Below are positions 49,430 to 61,529 of a DNA stretch of 64,000 nt, piece after piece (within the stretch, counting starts at the first letter, position 1; every line of letters starts with the position of its first letter). Under the pieces are notes generated by a model. That model did not search any database. It had not been told where the DNA came from and was given only the letters and a program-made list of their open reading frames with translations. Position numbers and translations under genes: made by a program. The stretch comes from Ascarosepion bandense (lineage: Eukaryota; Mollusca; Cephalopoda; Sepiida; Sepiidae), in NCBI GenBank assembly GCA_037127315.1, contig JBBBDQ010001185.1, forward strand, positions 1,144,001 to 1,208,000, read 5' to 3'.

Positions 49430-50111
49430 TATAAATGGAACTTTGTGTGTGTGTCTGTTACCTATAGACTCCGAAACGGCTGAACTGATTTTCTTGAAAA
49501 TTTACACAGTTGTACTATAAGCATCTGTGAGTGTTCTTAGCTAGGTTTTGTGTCGCGGTACCCCTGATAAATATCGAAAATTGATAATTGAAAAAATCGG
49601 GTTCTAGAAGGAGTGGTCCGATTTTAATCAAATTTGATACACTCATAGACAAAGACATAAGAAACGATATTCAGAAGTTTCAAGGTTGCAGTTCTTACAA
49701 TAGTGCAGAAAATCAATAATATATATATAAAAGACAAGGTGTGTGTGTGTGTTTACTGCCTGTATATCTGTATTTTTTCAACCCTTTTATTTTAGTTTTT
49801 GTTTTGGGTTTGGCTCTAAGTAGGTATAATTGCACTTCTTAGTCTCAGCCATGATACCATTTACTCAGAGGACTTATTTAGCCTTCAAAATTCATTTTAC
49901 GATGAAAAAAACTTATTTTATATCGATACCAGGAAATCAAAATTTGACTTACATCCATTCATTTTTCTTTCAGTCTACGGTTTCACTTTAACTGAAAACA
50001 ACTATTGCTTTTTAGTCTTTCGTGCCAAAGTCCAAAGAGTTTGAGCTCCAGGACCATGGATTAGTTTTAAAGCTTTCATTACACCTGAGCAACGCCGGGC
50101 TATACTGCTAG
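49430..50111 (+). mobile_element. Helitron-like non-autonomous remnant
   Basis: The right end reads 'gagcaacgccgggctatact' then GCTAG followed by T. This matches the common animal Helitron 3' terminus (CTRR end, insertion next to T). A typical 5' start 'atatatataaaagacaaggt' plus TG run lies at about 49710-49750. Another internal segment 'ccgaaacggctgaactgatt' at about 49471 suggests a second overlapping copy. No Rep/helicase coding sequence. The stem-loop normally near the 3' end is not obvious. Confidence 0.6.
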
Positions 50112-51750
50112 TGGTCTCAATAAATACCCATGTCATTTTCACATAAATCAATTTCCACTAATTCTAGTATATTATGAAACACTCTGTTTTAAATTAAATT
50201 TAAAAGATTAAGCTTTTCAACAAAAGCTCTCATAACCCATTTACAGTCTATCAGTGTTATCATTTTTCCTTGCAGCAGGAGAATATCCAACTAAGATAGT
50301 GTATGTTCTTTTTTCAAGCTTGAATTTCGTTGGCTAAGTTTGTGTGTCCTGTTCATAAGAATACAACTATGGTGTACCAAGTATGTTTGTTTGTGGCTTG
50401 GATTTGTTTTGTTTTGGCCTTGTTTAGTTTAGTCCACTATAAGAAATGTAGTAAGAATAAGAATACACAATAAAAATGTTTTATTAAAATAGCTTTTTAT
50501 ATAAACATTAAACAATTCTGTACTTTAGAAAAGGAGTAATGTTCATGTCTGATACAAGATTGATTAGAAAAGTTGAGTAATGTTGTTTGTCTGGTATAAG
50601 GTTAGTTAAAAAGGGTTTAGTAATGTTCTTTGCGTGGTATAAGGTTGATTAAAAGAGTTTAGTTTGTTGAATGTGTGAAAGCAACAATAGATTGAATTTT
50701 GAACGCTAATTGTGTATTGAATAGATCAGAGTTGTAGTTGTTGATATCTTTGATGTAACTGCCCATTTAGAGTGTTCATTTCCTGTGATCTTCATCTTTG
50801 GGTCTGGTTTTACTAAATGTCCTTGATGAAGCAAAGAAAAAAGCAACATGAGAAAAAGGATGAGAGGGTAAGCCAATAGTTTCTGCCTGATATGGTCTAA
50901 GGATGCATGAAAATTTGGGTCCTCTCTCTATACACTCAAAATACTTTATTATACTTTTTTGGAGTCAAAAGAGGATCAGTTTTCAAATATACATTTTCTT
51001 TTTTTTTCTCTCTCCAATTGGTTAATTTATGTATGTTTCTTTTTAATCGTTTTGTTAACTGAGAGATATGGGTCAATTATCATGTGCAGAACCGCATTTA
51101 TGTCATTCTGTTTTAAATTGCTGAATTGATAACTTCCAGTTTGCCACACAACTATTATATAAAATAAGTTTATAATTGCCTTTAGATGGCCAATGGATAC
51201 TGTTTTCAAATTCACAAGCCAGTGCAGAATTTATTTTTATATCAATAGAAAAAAGGATTTGCTCTGTACTGAAGAAAAAAAACCAAGGCAAATTTTGTGA
51301 GTCAGTGTGAAATATATTCAATGAAAGGAGAGTGATTTACAAACTGAGAAAAAGTAACAAGCTGATTTTAAATCACTTTTTCATATAAAGAGAGAAAGAA
51401 AGTTGAATCAAACAGGGACAAGGGAGCAGAGAACAAAGAAGACACAATATAGCAAAAAAAAAAACAGATCACCCCCCCCCCAGTGACCAACTCACACCCT
51501 CTCACTGCTGAACAAAGACTTTACTACTGTTTGTTGATACATACAACAAAACATAGACTTATATTTTTTCTGAACAAATCACATTTCGCTAAGACAAACG
51601 TTCTTTAAACTCTTTACTTCTCTTTCTCTTAGAACATTTTCTCAGTTTAATAATTTCATACATACAATTTGATTTTATGCTGTTGAATAAATACATTTTC
51701 ATTTATTTATACAAACAAGACAGTTTTATTCTTTCCAAACTTCTGATAAT
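50112..51750. other. Intergenic DNA
   Basis: AT-rich. At 50520-50650 the motif 'aagtaatgttcatgtctg...ggttgatta' recurs loosely about three times (roughly 60-base spacing). A C9 run lies at about 51473-51481. No gene recognised. Confidence 0.4.
50520..50660. repeat. Imperfect tandem repeat, about 60-base unit
   Basis: Three diverged units share 'taatgtt', 'ggtataaggtt(a/g)(a/g)tt' and 'aaaag(t/g)gtttagt'. Non-coding. Confidence 0.5.
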
Positions 51751-51758
51751 TTTAAATT

Positions 51759-51819
51759 GTGGGGACTTTGATTATGTTTATCAAATTGGCCTTGTGCCAA
51801 ACACAACCAAAGTCCCCAC
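51759..51819. repeat. Stem-loop: perfect 12-bp stem
   Basis: gtggggactttg (51759-51770) pairs exactly with caaagtccccac (51808-51819) across a 37-base loop. Pairing extends imperfectly to about 20 bp. It lies just upstream of a mariner relic and may be its 5' end. Confidence 0.7.
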
Positions 51820-51860
51820 AGACATTTGATGGTTTTTTATTACCGTAAAGGCAAAAATGC

Positions 51861-52705
51861 CTCGTAAGCAACAAAAAAAAGATATATTCTGTGAACAGTG
51901 AGGTGGGTGCTTTAGCTGATAGAACTGTACACAAGTGGTTTGCTAAATTTAGAGTTGGTAATTGTAGCCTTATTGATGAAGACTCCACACACACTGTACA
52001 TGATGCCCAAATCAAAACATTCATTAAGAATAACCCCCATTACACAATGCAGGATTTGGCAGAAACACTAAATTTATCAAAATCCACCATCCAAGAGCAC
52101 TTAGTGAAGCTTTTGTACTTAAATTGCTACAATGTTTCTGTGCCACATCATCTGAGTGAAGAGAATCCTTTGGATCACATTCCTATCTGTGATTTGCTGT
52201 ATAAACACAATAAATGGATCACTTACAACAATGTTCAGTGAAAAAGATCCTAGGGTAAGCGATATGAGCCAACTTTAGTCATCCTAAAAGCACTATGACC
52301 TTCTACCAAGTAACTCAGTCAATTGATTCTGCAAAGTACTATTCACAACAGAACAAATTAAAGACAACAATTAAAAGAAAAATGCCTAAAATTGTGCAAA
52401 CAGGTAAGGCATAATGCCAAATGTCAAATTTTTTTTTTCAGCGACCCAGAAAAAATTGTTGCAGCTTGACTGGGATGTGTTACTCCACCAAGCATTGCTC
52501 CTTCAGATTTTCGTTTATACAGCTCCTTGCAAAATAAACCCAGTCATATAAATTTTAATTCTTTCAATGTCATAATAAACTAATGAATTCTTTGCCGAGA
52601 AACCACCGAAATTCTGGGAAGACCGAATCTAAGTTGAAGGAAAAATGGAGAAAGGTTGCGCAACAAAATGGTTCATATTTAGTTGATAAATATTTAGTAT
52701 CATAA
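51861..52705 (+). mobile_element. Mariner transposase relic (third family)
   Basis: The + frame 51891-52241 reads WFAKFRVGNCSLIDEDS, then HYTMQDLAETLNLSKSTIQE (HTH), VPHHLSEENPLD and KWITYNNVQ. The frame then skips most of the catalytic domain and resumes with LLQLDWDVLLHQ-like and FFAEKPPKFWEDRI (about 52588-52625), ending near SYLVDK-like sequence. Internal deletions and stops make it dead. The wording is that of SETMAR/mariner-type proteins. Confidence 0.7.
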
Positions 52706-53224
52706 ATTGGTTCTATCTTTTAATTTCCCTTCAAAATCCAGAAAACCCAATAGTTTAATAATACCCATTCAGTTCAGAATTAATATGGAGATTGACATGA
52801 AAAGTTCTAATGCTCCATAGAACAAAAAGTTATCTGTAATAACAAAACAAAGGTAAATACTGAACAACAATGGCAGATCATTCAAGCTGAATGGAATACC
52901 ATCCTCAAATACAATGTGTAGTACATGTAATTATTGACCAATATACTTAGAGTAAGTTTATTTTTCCTCTCATTTTAGTTTATTTTCCATAGATTTGTTG
53001 ACTTAATGCAGAAAATAAGATCTTTCCTTTTCCTTTTAACCGCTATATACATTTTTGTGCAGATGGAAACAAAAAAGATCACAGACCAAAAGGAAAAATT
53101 TAGTGGCACTTTGCTAAAGAATATTTATTGCCATTCTTAAAATTAAAAAAAAAAACTCTACCATATGTGGATGCCAGGAAATTTCCCAGTGAGACTCAAA
53201 GTGACAGTCTATCACTTACTTTTT
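52706..53224. other. Intergenic DNA
   Basis: AT-rich DNA in which I see nothing recognisable. Confidence 0.5.
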
Positions 53225-54112
53225 ATGTGTTGTGTTCATTCAGGACATAGGCAATAATGGCCCTTCATATATTCCTGTTCCTTGTAGCTCTTAATAAGTT
53301 TTGCCTCTTTTTGTTATTTCTCCTAAGCTCTGATCCACCATCAATTTGCTCAAGCTCATCAAGTATATTACGTGCTGCTTTCCTTTTTCCCTCTTTCTGT
53401 CCCTGTGGATGTCAGTTTTACAAGCCCTCTTTCCTTATTATGTGTCCCAGAAATTTTGACTGTCTCTTTGTGATGTTAAGTATAAGTTTCCTTTTTGTTT
53501 CCATTCTTTCCAAAGCCTTGTTGTTGCTCACATGTTAGGTCCATGATATCCTCAGCATCTTTCTGTAGAACCACATTTCCGTTGCATCTTCATTTTTGAG
53601 GAGATTGCCCTGTGCCTTTGCTGCGATCAAGGAGGATAGATATAACAGTTCAGTACTCTTTTCTTTGTTTCCAATAATATTAATACTGTGCTTAGCTTTT
53701 GGAATGCATCTTTGGCCATCCCAGTACATCTTTGGATCTTAGTGTCTCATTTTCCATTCTCTGTGAGAATACTTCCCATAATATTTAAATTTCTGTACCT
53801 GCTTGATTTGAGTATTCTCTACCTGTAATTTGCATTTTGACCTCATCCTTTTCCTGATAACTATGCATTCTGTTTTCTTGTAGTTTATGCTTAGGAAGTT
53901 TTCTAGTTTTTTTCCATGACTGCTATCGACATTGTGTCATCTGCATATCTTATAATGAATACTAGTAGGACTTCTAATTCTCTCAGAATTGTTTTGCTGT
54001 ATAGGTTGAATCAATTTGGTGGGAAGATATATTCTTGTTTTACAGCCCTTTCTACTTTTGCGTATCCACTGAATTTATTTTCTGGCCATATGCAAGCAGT
54101 TTGCTGCCAATA

Positions 54113-54143
54113 TACAAGGTAACCAAAAAAGTACTGTCCGTTT
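54113..54143 (+). repeat. Left terminal inverted repeat of the mariner
   Basis: Begins TACAAGGTAACC; preceded by TA. Confidence 0.85.
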
Positions 54144-55307
54144 TTTGATTAGTGATTGAATGAAGTTGAAATATATACGAAATGCATGTAGCAATTGTTT
54201 TCAAATTGGGACAGCCGGAAGTAGAAACATCAGACATTATAAAAAAGACTCACATCGTGCCCAGCCATCAGTTATAAGCCAGACAGCTGTGAGAAGGATG
54301 GAAGTGTCTAGAAATCTCATTCAGGGCTGTTTGCTTTACGACTTCAAAGTGGGCATATCAGCAGCAGCATCAAGTCACCGCATGTATGAAGCATTTGGGG
54401 ATAGAACATTTGATGAACGTACTGCAAGGCGTTGGTTTTGAAAATTCAAATCAGGAGATTGTCCTGAAGGTGGCCATTGAAGAGGACAGTAGTCTAATGT
54501 GTGGTGAACTTGCAAGACTGTTCAATGTTTCCGATGAAACAGACTTCAACTGCACCGCCTAGGTAAGACATACAAACTGAGCAAGTGGGTTCTGCAAACA
54601 CTGTTGGAGATCCACAAGGGACAACGAGTGGCAGCCTACATATTGTTGCTTTCTCACCACCGTACTGCATCCTTATTCAATCGAGTGCTTACCAGTGATG
54701 AAAAGTGGGTTTTGTACAAAACTCCTAAGCGTTCCAGACATTGGCTGTCTCCTCAGGATGCTGTCCCTCACACTGCAAGACCACCTCTGCATCCATGCAA
54801 GATTATGCTTTGTGTCTGGTGGACAAGTCGTCAAGTGGTTCATTATGAACTGCTACCAACAAGCCAAACGGTCACTGGAGACCTATACTCACAGCAATTG
54901 AAATATGTGCAACAGGCATTGCACCAGAAGGAGCCAGCACTGGTGAATTGCAAAGATGTGCTTTTCCTCCATGACAACGCCTGGCAGCATGTTGCACAAG
55001 TGGTCAAGGATACCATACAGCAACTTGGGTAGGAGACTGTGCCATCCACCTTATTCACCTGACCTGGCACCATCCGATTACCATTTCTTCCACTGCCTGG
55101 ATAATCATCTTTGTGGGAAATCCTTCACCAATGAAGCAGACTTGCGCAAAGCCCTCACAGACTTCTTTGCATCAAAACCCTCAGTTCTCCTGCAAGGGCA
55201 TTGAACAGCTGGAGACAAATTGGCAAAAGGTGCTGGATGCCGATGGCGATTACTTCAAAGACTAAATATAAGTTGCACATACTGTGGAGCATCTTTTTTT
55301 CCTTTAA

Positions 55308-55338
55308 AAACAGACAGGACTTTTTTGGTTACCTTGTA
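55308..55338 (-). repeat. Right terminal inverted repeat of the mariner
   Basis: Ends GGTTACCTTGTA; followed by TA. Complement of the left end apart from about two positions. Confidence 0.85.
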
Positions 55339-56160
55339 TATTACAGATTATTCTAATGTCTTTCCTGAATATGTAAATGTTGCTGAGCATCTCTAACAGA
55401 TCTTTGTGATGTACCTTTGCATAATCTATAAAACACAAGAACATGTCCTGAATTTGTATTGCCTGTTCTGATAACATTCTGAGCATAAACATTGTCATGA
55501 CACTGTTCCGGTGTCTTTGATCAATCCACAATGTCCTTGTCCTATCTCTGGCCTGATTCTGCTGCGTGCTCTATCCATCAGAATTTGGGTGACAAGTTTT
55601 GTTATGTATCTCATTAGGCTCATTGTCTGGTAGAATTTGCATTCATTTTCACCTGGTTTCTTAGAAAGTTCTATGAAAATAGATCTTCTTAGGTTGTCCG
55701 GTGTGTCACCTCTGTTGTAGATTTTGCTTATTATTGCCATGGTCTTGTCTAAGGTTGTCATTACAATTCCATCTGGTCCTCCCACTTTGTTTCTGTTCAG
55801 TTTGGCCAGTGCAGCTTCCACTTTGGTTTTCAATATTTTTAGTTTGTTGATATTTCAGTGTATTGCCTGTTGTTTTCTTTAGTCATGTAGGACGTCTCCA
55901 ATATATTCGTTCAATCTCCAAAGTATCTTTTTCTTTCTCTAATATCAGCATTCCGCCCTTGGATTTTATGCAGCCTGTTGATGAGCATGTCTTTTGTCCT
56001 GTTCTCTTTTTTTTTTTTTATGCACATCTCCTGTATTTGGGATACTCATTCTTTCTATTTCTGCACATTTTTCATTGAGCCATTCCTCTTTAGCCTGCCT
56101 GCATGTGTTCCTTATTTCTTTGTGCAGTTTTCCTTATTCTGTTCTGTGTAAAAACTAAAA

Positions 56161-57506
56161 AAAAAATAAAAAAAAATATTGCATAGCTGGTGGGAAGATT
56201 TAAATAGGGCTTCTTCAATGCTATAATTTCCTTTGATAGGTAATGGATATCTTCAGTTCTTTGTTTCATGAAGCTATTTTTTCATTTATCATTTCAGGAT
56301 ATTTCTTTTGATTTTGCTTTGTAAGTTACTCAAATTGGTTGTTCTATGGTTAAGAATTTCATTTTTATTATAAAATTTTTAAAATTTTCTAGTATTTGTA
56401 TTACGCATGCATTAGCATAAATAAAACAATATAGAATAGATGTAACATCTTATTTGCCTAAAACCTTTACTTTTATGATTCATTTGACTATGTTTTGGGA
56501 TTAAGTTGATCTTTTTGACTGAGCCCTTTTACAAGTTTTCCTGGTAGAAATTTCTGACCCTGTTCACCACTGCATCCATCAGTTCTCTGACCTTCATGTT
56601 TCTCATTTAATTGTAATTGTTAACTTTAAATTGGATCTGTTATTTGATTTTTTTCGTGTATTTTCAAACACCAGAAAAATTCAGAATGATGTTACATGAT
56701 TAAATTTTTTTTTTGCAATATGAGAATTTTTGTTTATATCAATTACTCTAGTCTATAATGATCAACACAAAGGATCTGAGTTATCAATTACAGAAATGTT
56801 TATTGTTTATATGAAGTGCATAAAGAGAAAACAGATTACAAAAAGTAAAACACTTATAAACTATACATAATTGTTCATAAGTCTAAATAACTTTTTCTCA
56901 AGATAATTTTCAATTACAATGTCTTTTTCTGTTTTAAGCACTGATGTTATGTGCAATTGAATATGTTCAGAAATAAAAATATTAGTTGAAACATATTTCT
57001 TTCAATGCATATCATCAACTGATTTTTATAAACTAATTTTACATTTTATTATTCAATAGTTTATTAAGCAATTTAGTAATACTATACCACATACTATTTA
57101 ATATTTTATGACAAAACCATTTTACATTACATTATGGGAAAGTTTAAATATTCAATATTTGCTTATTTTCTGTAATATTTTAAAATTACTGTTAATTATT
57201 TGTTATTATTTCACTACAGAAGTATTGCTATCTCCAAAACAAACCATGAAATTAATATTTTATACTGTATTAGGATTAATATTTAAGTTTTCTTAAAATG
57301 ATGCCGAAAAGAAAATGAAATTTAAAATGTTGCATTTTTAAAATATTTCTTATTTTAATATCTATTTCATCATAATACTATTTAAATAGAAACTTGATTT
57401 GATTTGTATACTGACAGTAGGCTTGCTATTAAAAAGTATTTATTGTTTAAAAAATAATGATAAATTATTTTCCCAATTGCAAATTTTAATCCTAGTATAT
57501 ATACAC
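56161..57506. other. Intergenic DNA
   Basis: Very AT-rich DNA with no recognised element. It could belong to the 3' UTR of a minus-strand gene or simply be intergenic. Confidence 0.4.
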
Positions 57507-57803
57507 CAGCATTTCTCAACTGGTGCACCTGAGCATGCTAATGCACCCTGAAAGGTAGCCAGGTAAGTGCACCCCAATTTAACAGAAGAGTAATTTATGA
57601 ATTATTTTTATATTTTAAGAAATCTTAATTTTTACAAAGCTAGAAACACCATATTTTTGTCATTTGATATTCTAATCTTATTTGGGGATGCTAAACCAAC
57701 ATTTCATGCTTTCAAATTTAATGACTTAATTTTTCCTTATTAAAATTTAAAGTGTGCCTAAGAGTTTTAGTTCTACAAAAGTAAAAAAGTTTGAGAAACA
57801 CCG
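57507..57803. mobile_element. hAT-like MITE, 297 bp, with 8-bp target duplication
   Basis: The left end cagcatttctcaac and the right end, in reverse, (c)ggtgtttctcaaac, are imperfect terminal inverted repeats of hAT type. Flanks are ATATACAC (57499-57506) and ATATACAT (57804-57811), a 7/8 duplication of the 8-bp length usual for hAT. No coding capacity. Confidence 0.65.
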
Positions 57804-60050
57804 ATATACATAAACTTATGTTTGTAAATTATTTACAGGTTACAGCTAATATTGCTTATATTCATTATGTCAAATCATATTTTATATTCATCATATCAAA
57901 AAGATTATTATATACCTTACTGAATTATATTCCAACAATACTAGATATATTTCATAATTATATATCATACAATAATATTATATTAATATCTATTTGATTT
58001 ACCACAGATTTAATGTTCTTTATGCTTGCTCTTTCTGATAATTTGAACATTAAAGAGAAAAAAAATAGCTATGATGATATCTAAAATAGGTTTTATATTT
58101 TTATATAATTTTCTAATTGCAGCAAATTTCACCCTTATTGTGTGCTTCTGTTTTTGTATTTGTTATTATTACAATTCAGTTTGATATTTTGTTCTGATAT
58201 TAATGATCTGCTCTTGGGGAAGAGAAGAAAGTTTTTCTCTTTAGCAGTGAAAAGGAAAAACTTTTCTCTTTCTTTGCCAGTTAGCACATTACACTGATGT
58301 GACTGAATTTCCTTGACTTGTTTTTTGCCACCTTCATTTAAGTGGCCAGTTATTGTAAAAAGTAGGAATTTTCTTATTCTTCATTCAAGTACTTCTATGT
58401 TTGGACTTTTATGTATGAAAAATTACATCATGTGAACAATTATTATAATATAAATTTTTTTTAATAAATTAAACTACTTCTATGCAAATATGTCACTCAA
58501 GTTTAACTAATATAGCATAATATACAATTATCAATATAATTTAACTTATGCATTATTTTAACTGTGAAGGTATCATAAATTTTCTTATTTATTCTTGTCA
58601 GTTTTCAGTGTTCATAGAAAAAAGTAAGATAATCACTTTTTTGTAAAATAATTGTGTAGCTAGATAATTAAAACAAAAAATTATGGTCTTCATGTTGAAT
58701 AACCAAAAGAGTCAAATGAATATTCCTTGTGTTAATGCATACATATGAAACACTTGTTAATAAAAAGATTTCTATGAGTTGAAGTTGCTTATAAAATTCT
58801 TTTTTTTTTTCAAGTATTGCAATCAGTCTTTTCAGGATGTGATGACCTTTATTTTTCTATTATTTTTTTTTCTTTTTTCAATAGAATTCTCAAGCAGTTT
58901 CCTCTAAAATAAAACTTGAAGCAAAACCAGATTTTTCTTTACTATTAATAAACTAAACTTAATTGTAGAGACAACCCTTAAAAATTTTTAGACATATTTT
59001 AAAATATATTTTTGTCACTTTTTATGTAAACATTTCTATTTTTTTTTCTTTCTTTATTGACAAACATTAAAAATTTAAAATCCTTCAAAAGATGGTGCCT
59101 GGTTAATTTGTCCTTTAAAATATTAAATAGAATTTATATTTGTTAACAGATGATTATAATTGAAAATAATATCAAAATAGTTTTCATTTTTGTCAAAAAT
59201 CTTTAAAATGACTATTCAAGAAAATAATGAATGTAGCAATAAAACTGTTTTATTTTGTTAATAACATTGACATTTTTATAATCTTTATTGTCCTTTCAGT
59301 ATTATTCTCATAGTAAATATTTTACCTCTTGTGACCTGAGATTGTTTAGTTCTATGATAAATCTACTGCATCATGTCTATGACCTACCTCTCCTCAGTCA
59401 TAATTTTATTCAAAAAGTTATTGAGATCAAAAATTAATCAGTTTTTGTAATGATAACTAAATTAACTGTAGCAACAACTTGAAAAATAACCAAATAAGAA
59501 AACATTATTTCTATTAAATTCTAACATCTTTATATCTACACATATATCTGGACAGTTATACATTGAAATAGATAATGCTATTGATCTTGTAACTTGCATA
59601 TTCATAACAACCAGTAATTGGATATTATGTGGTTTCTTGTAATGATTTATAGATTTCATTGTATTAATTGATATGATGTTTTTCTCTCAGTTTGATCATA
59701 AAACTTTTAAATAAAAACTACAAGCATAATTGAATAGTGCATTAGGACTACTTTCAAGTTATTGGTTTCAAACTAATTTTGACATTTTTTTGTGATGAAA
59801 TAATAAATATTAAGACTAAAGACTTTTCTAATCCCAACAACACTAATTGTGTTCATTCTACTCTGTTGTGTCAATTGCATAAAACTGAAAATGTTACCCT
59901 CTATTATTGATAGCATCATTATTACTAAACTAATTTCTCTTATTTATTCTAATACATCAGTGTCATAATTACAAACAATAATTGTATTATCAACATTAAT
60001 AGTACTAGGCAAGTTGAGATGGTGGTGGAAATATCAGTGTAGTACCTAGA

Positions 60051-60089
<39 letters not shown>

Positions 60090-60164
60090 TGTCTAAAAAA
60101 CAGGTTTGTTTTTTTCCAGTTCCATATTTCATAAATAGTAGATCACATTGGCAGAGAGGCATTT
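57804..60164. other. AT-rich DNA left of the minus-strand candidate exon
   Basis: No coding signal. If the exon at 60165-60348 is real, part of this would be its 3' UTR. An (AAT)n microsatellite lies at its right end. Confidence 0.4.
60053..60090. repeat. (AAT)n microsatellite
   Basis: About eleven AAT units. Confidence 0.9.
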
Positions 60165-60348
60165 TCAGATATGCATCTCTGTGTTCCAGGTGTTTGATGA
60201 CAACCCAGTGCCCCCACCTCCATCTCCACCACTATATGCAGGTGCAACATGGATAGTTTGTATCTCAGGTGTATTTTCTTTTTTCTTCTTCCTCTCTTGC
60301 ACCTTTTCCATTACTTTCTCTTGTTGTTGCACTTTGCTTTTGTCCAAC
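60165..60348 (-). CDS. Candidate terminal exon of an unidentified minus-strand gene
   Basis: On the minus strand a strong acceptor (ttttgttttgtctttag) ends at 60349. After one split base, 60 codons follow to a TGA at 60165-60167. They read LDKSKVQQQEKVMEKVQERK then KKKE (charged helix), NTPEIQTIHVAPAYSGG, a Gly run and SSNTWNTEMHI. Codon use is varied and exon-like, unlike the surrounding AT-rich DNA. I do not recognise the protein. The opposite strand is also open (FDDNPVPPPPSPPLYAG between an acceptor-like ccag and a weak donor), so a + strand exon is the alternative. No partner exon was found in the window. Confidence 0.35.
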
Positions 60349-61529
60349 CTAAAGACAAAACAAAAGGAAACAAAATATGTCATCAAAATTCTTTATGAAT
60401 TGAAAACTAAAAGAAATAGAAAAGACTAAGTGCATTCATATTTTAGGGTAAAAGACTGAGAAGGTGACATATCTTTCAGATGATAAAAAAGCTCATAAAA
60501 GTCCTCATGATGAACAGCATACTTTACAAGTCAGAAAATGTGCCCCAATGTCAGATGAAACTAAGCTACTCATTTTAGTTAAACTGTTTCATAAACAGAA
60601 TAACAGTTTATAATTTACTTTACTAAATATTCTGAATATACATTGATTTAAAATTTTTAAGTGCTTTTGAAAGGCTTCTCAAACCATATCCTCTTTGGTG
60701 TCAGTTTAAACTATCACTTTTTTCCATATATTGTAACCATTTTGTTTAAAGTCAAGATTTTCTTAATTTCTGAAGAAAGCTTTGAAATTTTCCAATATGT
60801 TTCAGTGAAATTTTTACTTTCAAAAATTATACTTTATAGTTTAGATATACAGAAAATATAAAGTTTAAACTGATACCAGGAGGATATGAGCTAAATTTAT
60901 AACAACAAAAGAAGAGAAAAGAATGTTTTACTGACCACTTTATTTATTCTGAAGATAACTTTTAAAAAAGATATGTTAAACAAATCCCTAAATCAATTCT
61001 TCCCTTATCAGTAAAATTTGTTTGTCACTTTGTAATGGGTTAACTTTGAGAAAAAAATAAAAAATGACAATAATGATGTTTTTCAACCATAGGATTCATA
61101 ATGGTGGTGGTAGTGGTAGTGATTTCAGAAACTTAATCAAGGATTTCATAAATTATGAAACATGAAATTGACAAGAATACTCTTAATCACCGAAGACTTC
61201 TCCAAAAATTAAAAAAATATCTTTAAAAAAGAATCAAAAGTAAAATAGAAAGTATATAAACACTAGTGCTACAAATGACTGTGCATATTAAGGAAAGGTT
61301 TTGAGATGTAGAAAAGACTTAGTATCACTTAACCTTTTACTGAAGATGCCAGTAAAACCTAATGTGAATTGTGATAATATAAATAAAAAACAAACAACAA
61401 TCAGTAAAAAGAGAAGACAAGGACAATTTTGTCTTATAGAATTCAAGGTGCAATGTGTAAATTGTGAGAATTTTATATTTTTAAGATCATGTGTGTGCAT
61501 TATTTGTTTTTGCCTTTGCTGACTGCACA
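60349..61529. other. Intergenic or intronic DNA
   Basis: AT-rich; contains the small inverted-repeat element at 60685-60889. Nothing else recognised. Confidence 0.4.
60685..60889. mobile_element. Small inverted-repeat element (MITE-like), 205 bp
   Basis: 'catatcctctttggtgtcag' plus 'tttaaact' (60685-60712) is matched in reverse complement by 60862-60889 ('agtttaaactgataccagga' plus 'ggatatg'). The interior is AT-rich and non-coding. Target duplication not evident. Confidence 0.6.

Larger units (their letters stand above)
54113..55338 (+). mobile_element. Mariner element with terminal inverted repeats, 1226 bp
   Basis: The ends TACAAGGTAACCAAAAAAGT (54113) and its complement (ending 55338) form about 31-bp terminal inverted repeats with two or so mismatches. 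TA duplications lie at 54111-54112 and 55339-55340. The transposase is broken. The N-terminal DNA-binding part is 54160-54441 (LLYDFKVGISAAASSHRMYE, TARRWF). An internal gap and stop follow at about 54440-54480. The catalytic part is 54604-55032 (TSDEKWVLY with the first Asp; FLHDNAWQHVAQ with the second). After a frameshift near 55028 comes PPYSPDLAPSDYHFF with the third Asp, then a FASK...ADGDYF end. All three D,D34D positions are still legible. Confidence 0.88.
53225..56160 (-). mobile_element. RTE-type LINE split by a mariner insertion
   Basis: On the minus strand from the right: KCAEIERMSIPNTG-like sequence (about 56060), then KTKVEAALAKLNRNKVGGPD (RT start, 55833), SIFIELSKKPGENECKFYQT, LVTQILMDRARSRIRPEIGQ and FLCFIDYAKVHHKDLLEMLS (motif A region). 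It is then interrupted at 55338 by a mariner. It resumes left of 54113 with YADDTMSI (motif C, about 53940), then EATEMWFYRKMLRISWT (53590-53535) and GHIIRKEG-like sequence to about 53225. It is the same family as the + fragment at 21280-21925. Frameshifts and stops are present. Confidence 0.8.

Noticed and set aside
53257..53538. Hydrophobic + frame of 93 codons (membrane-protein-like)
   Set aside because: It is the antisense of the RTE-type LINE's end. The Leu/Phe/Ser richness comes from complementing Lys/Glu codons.
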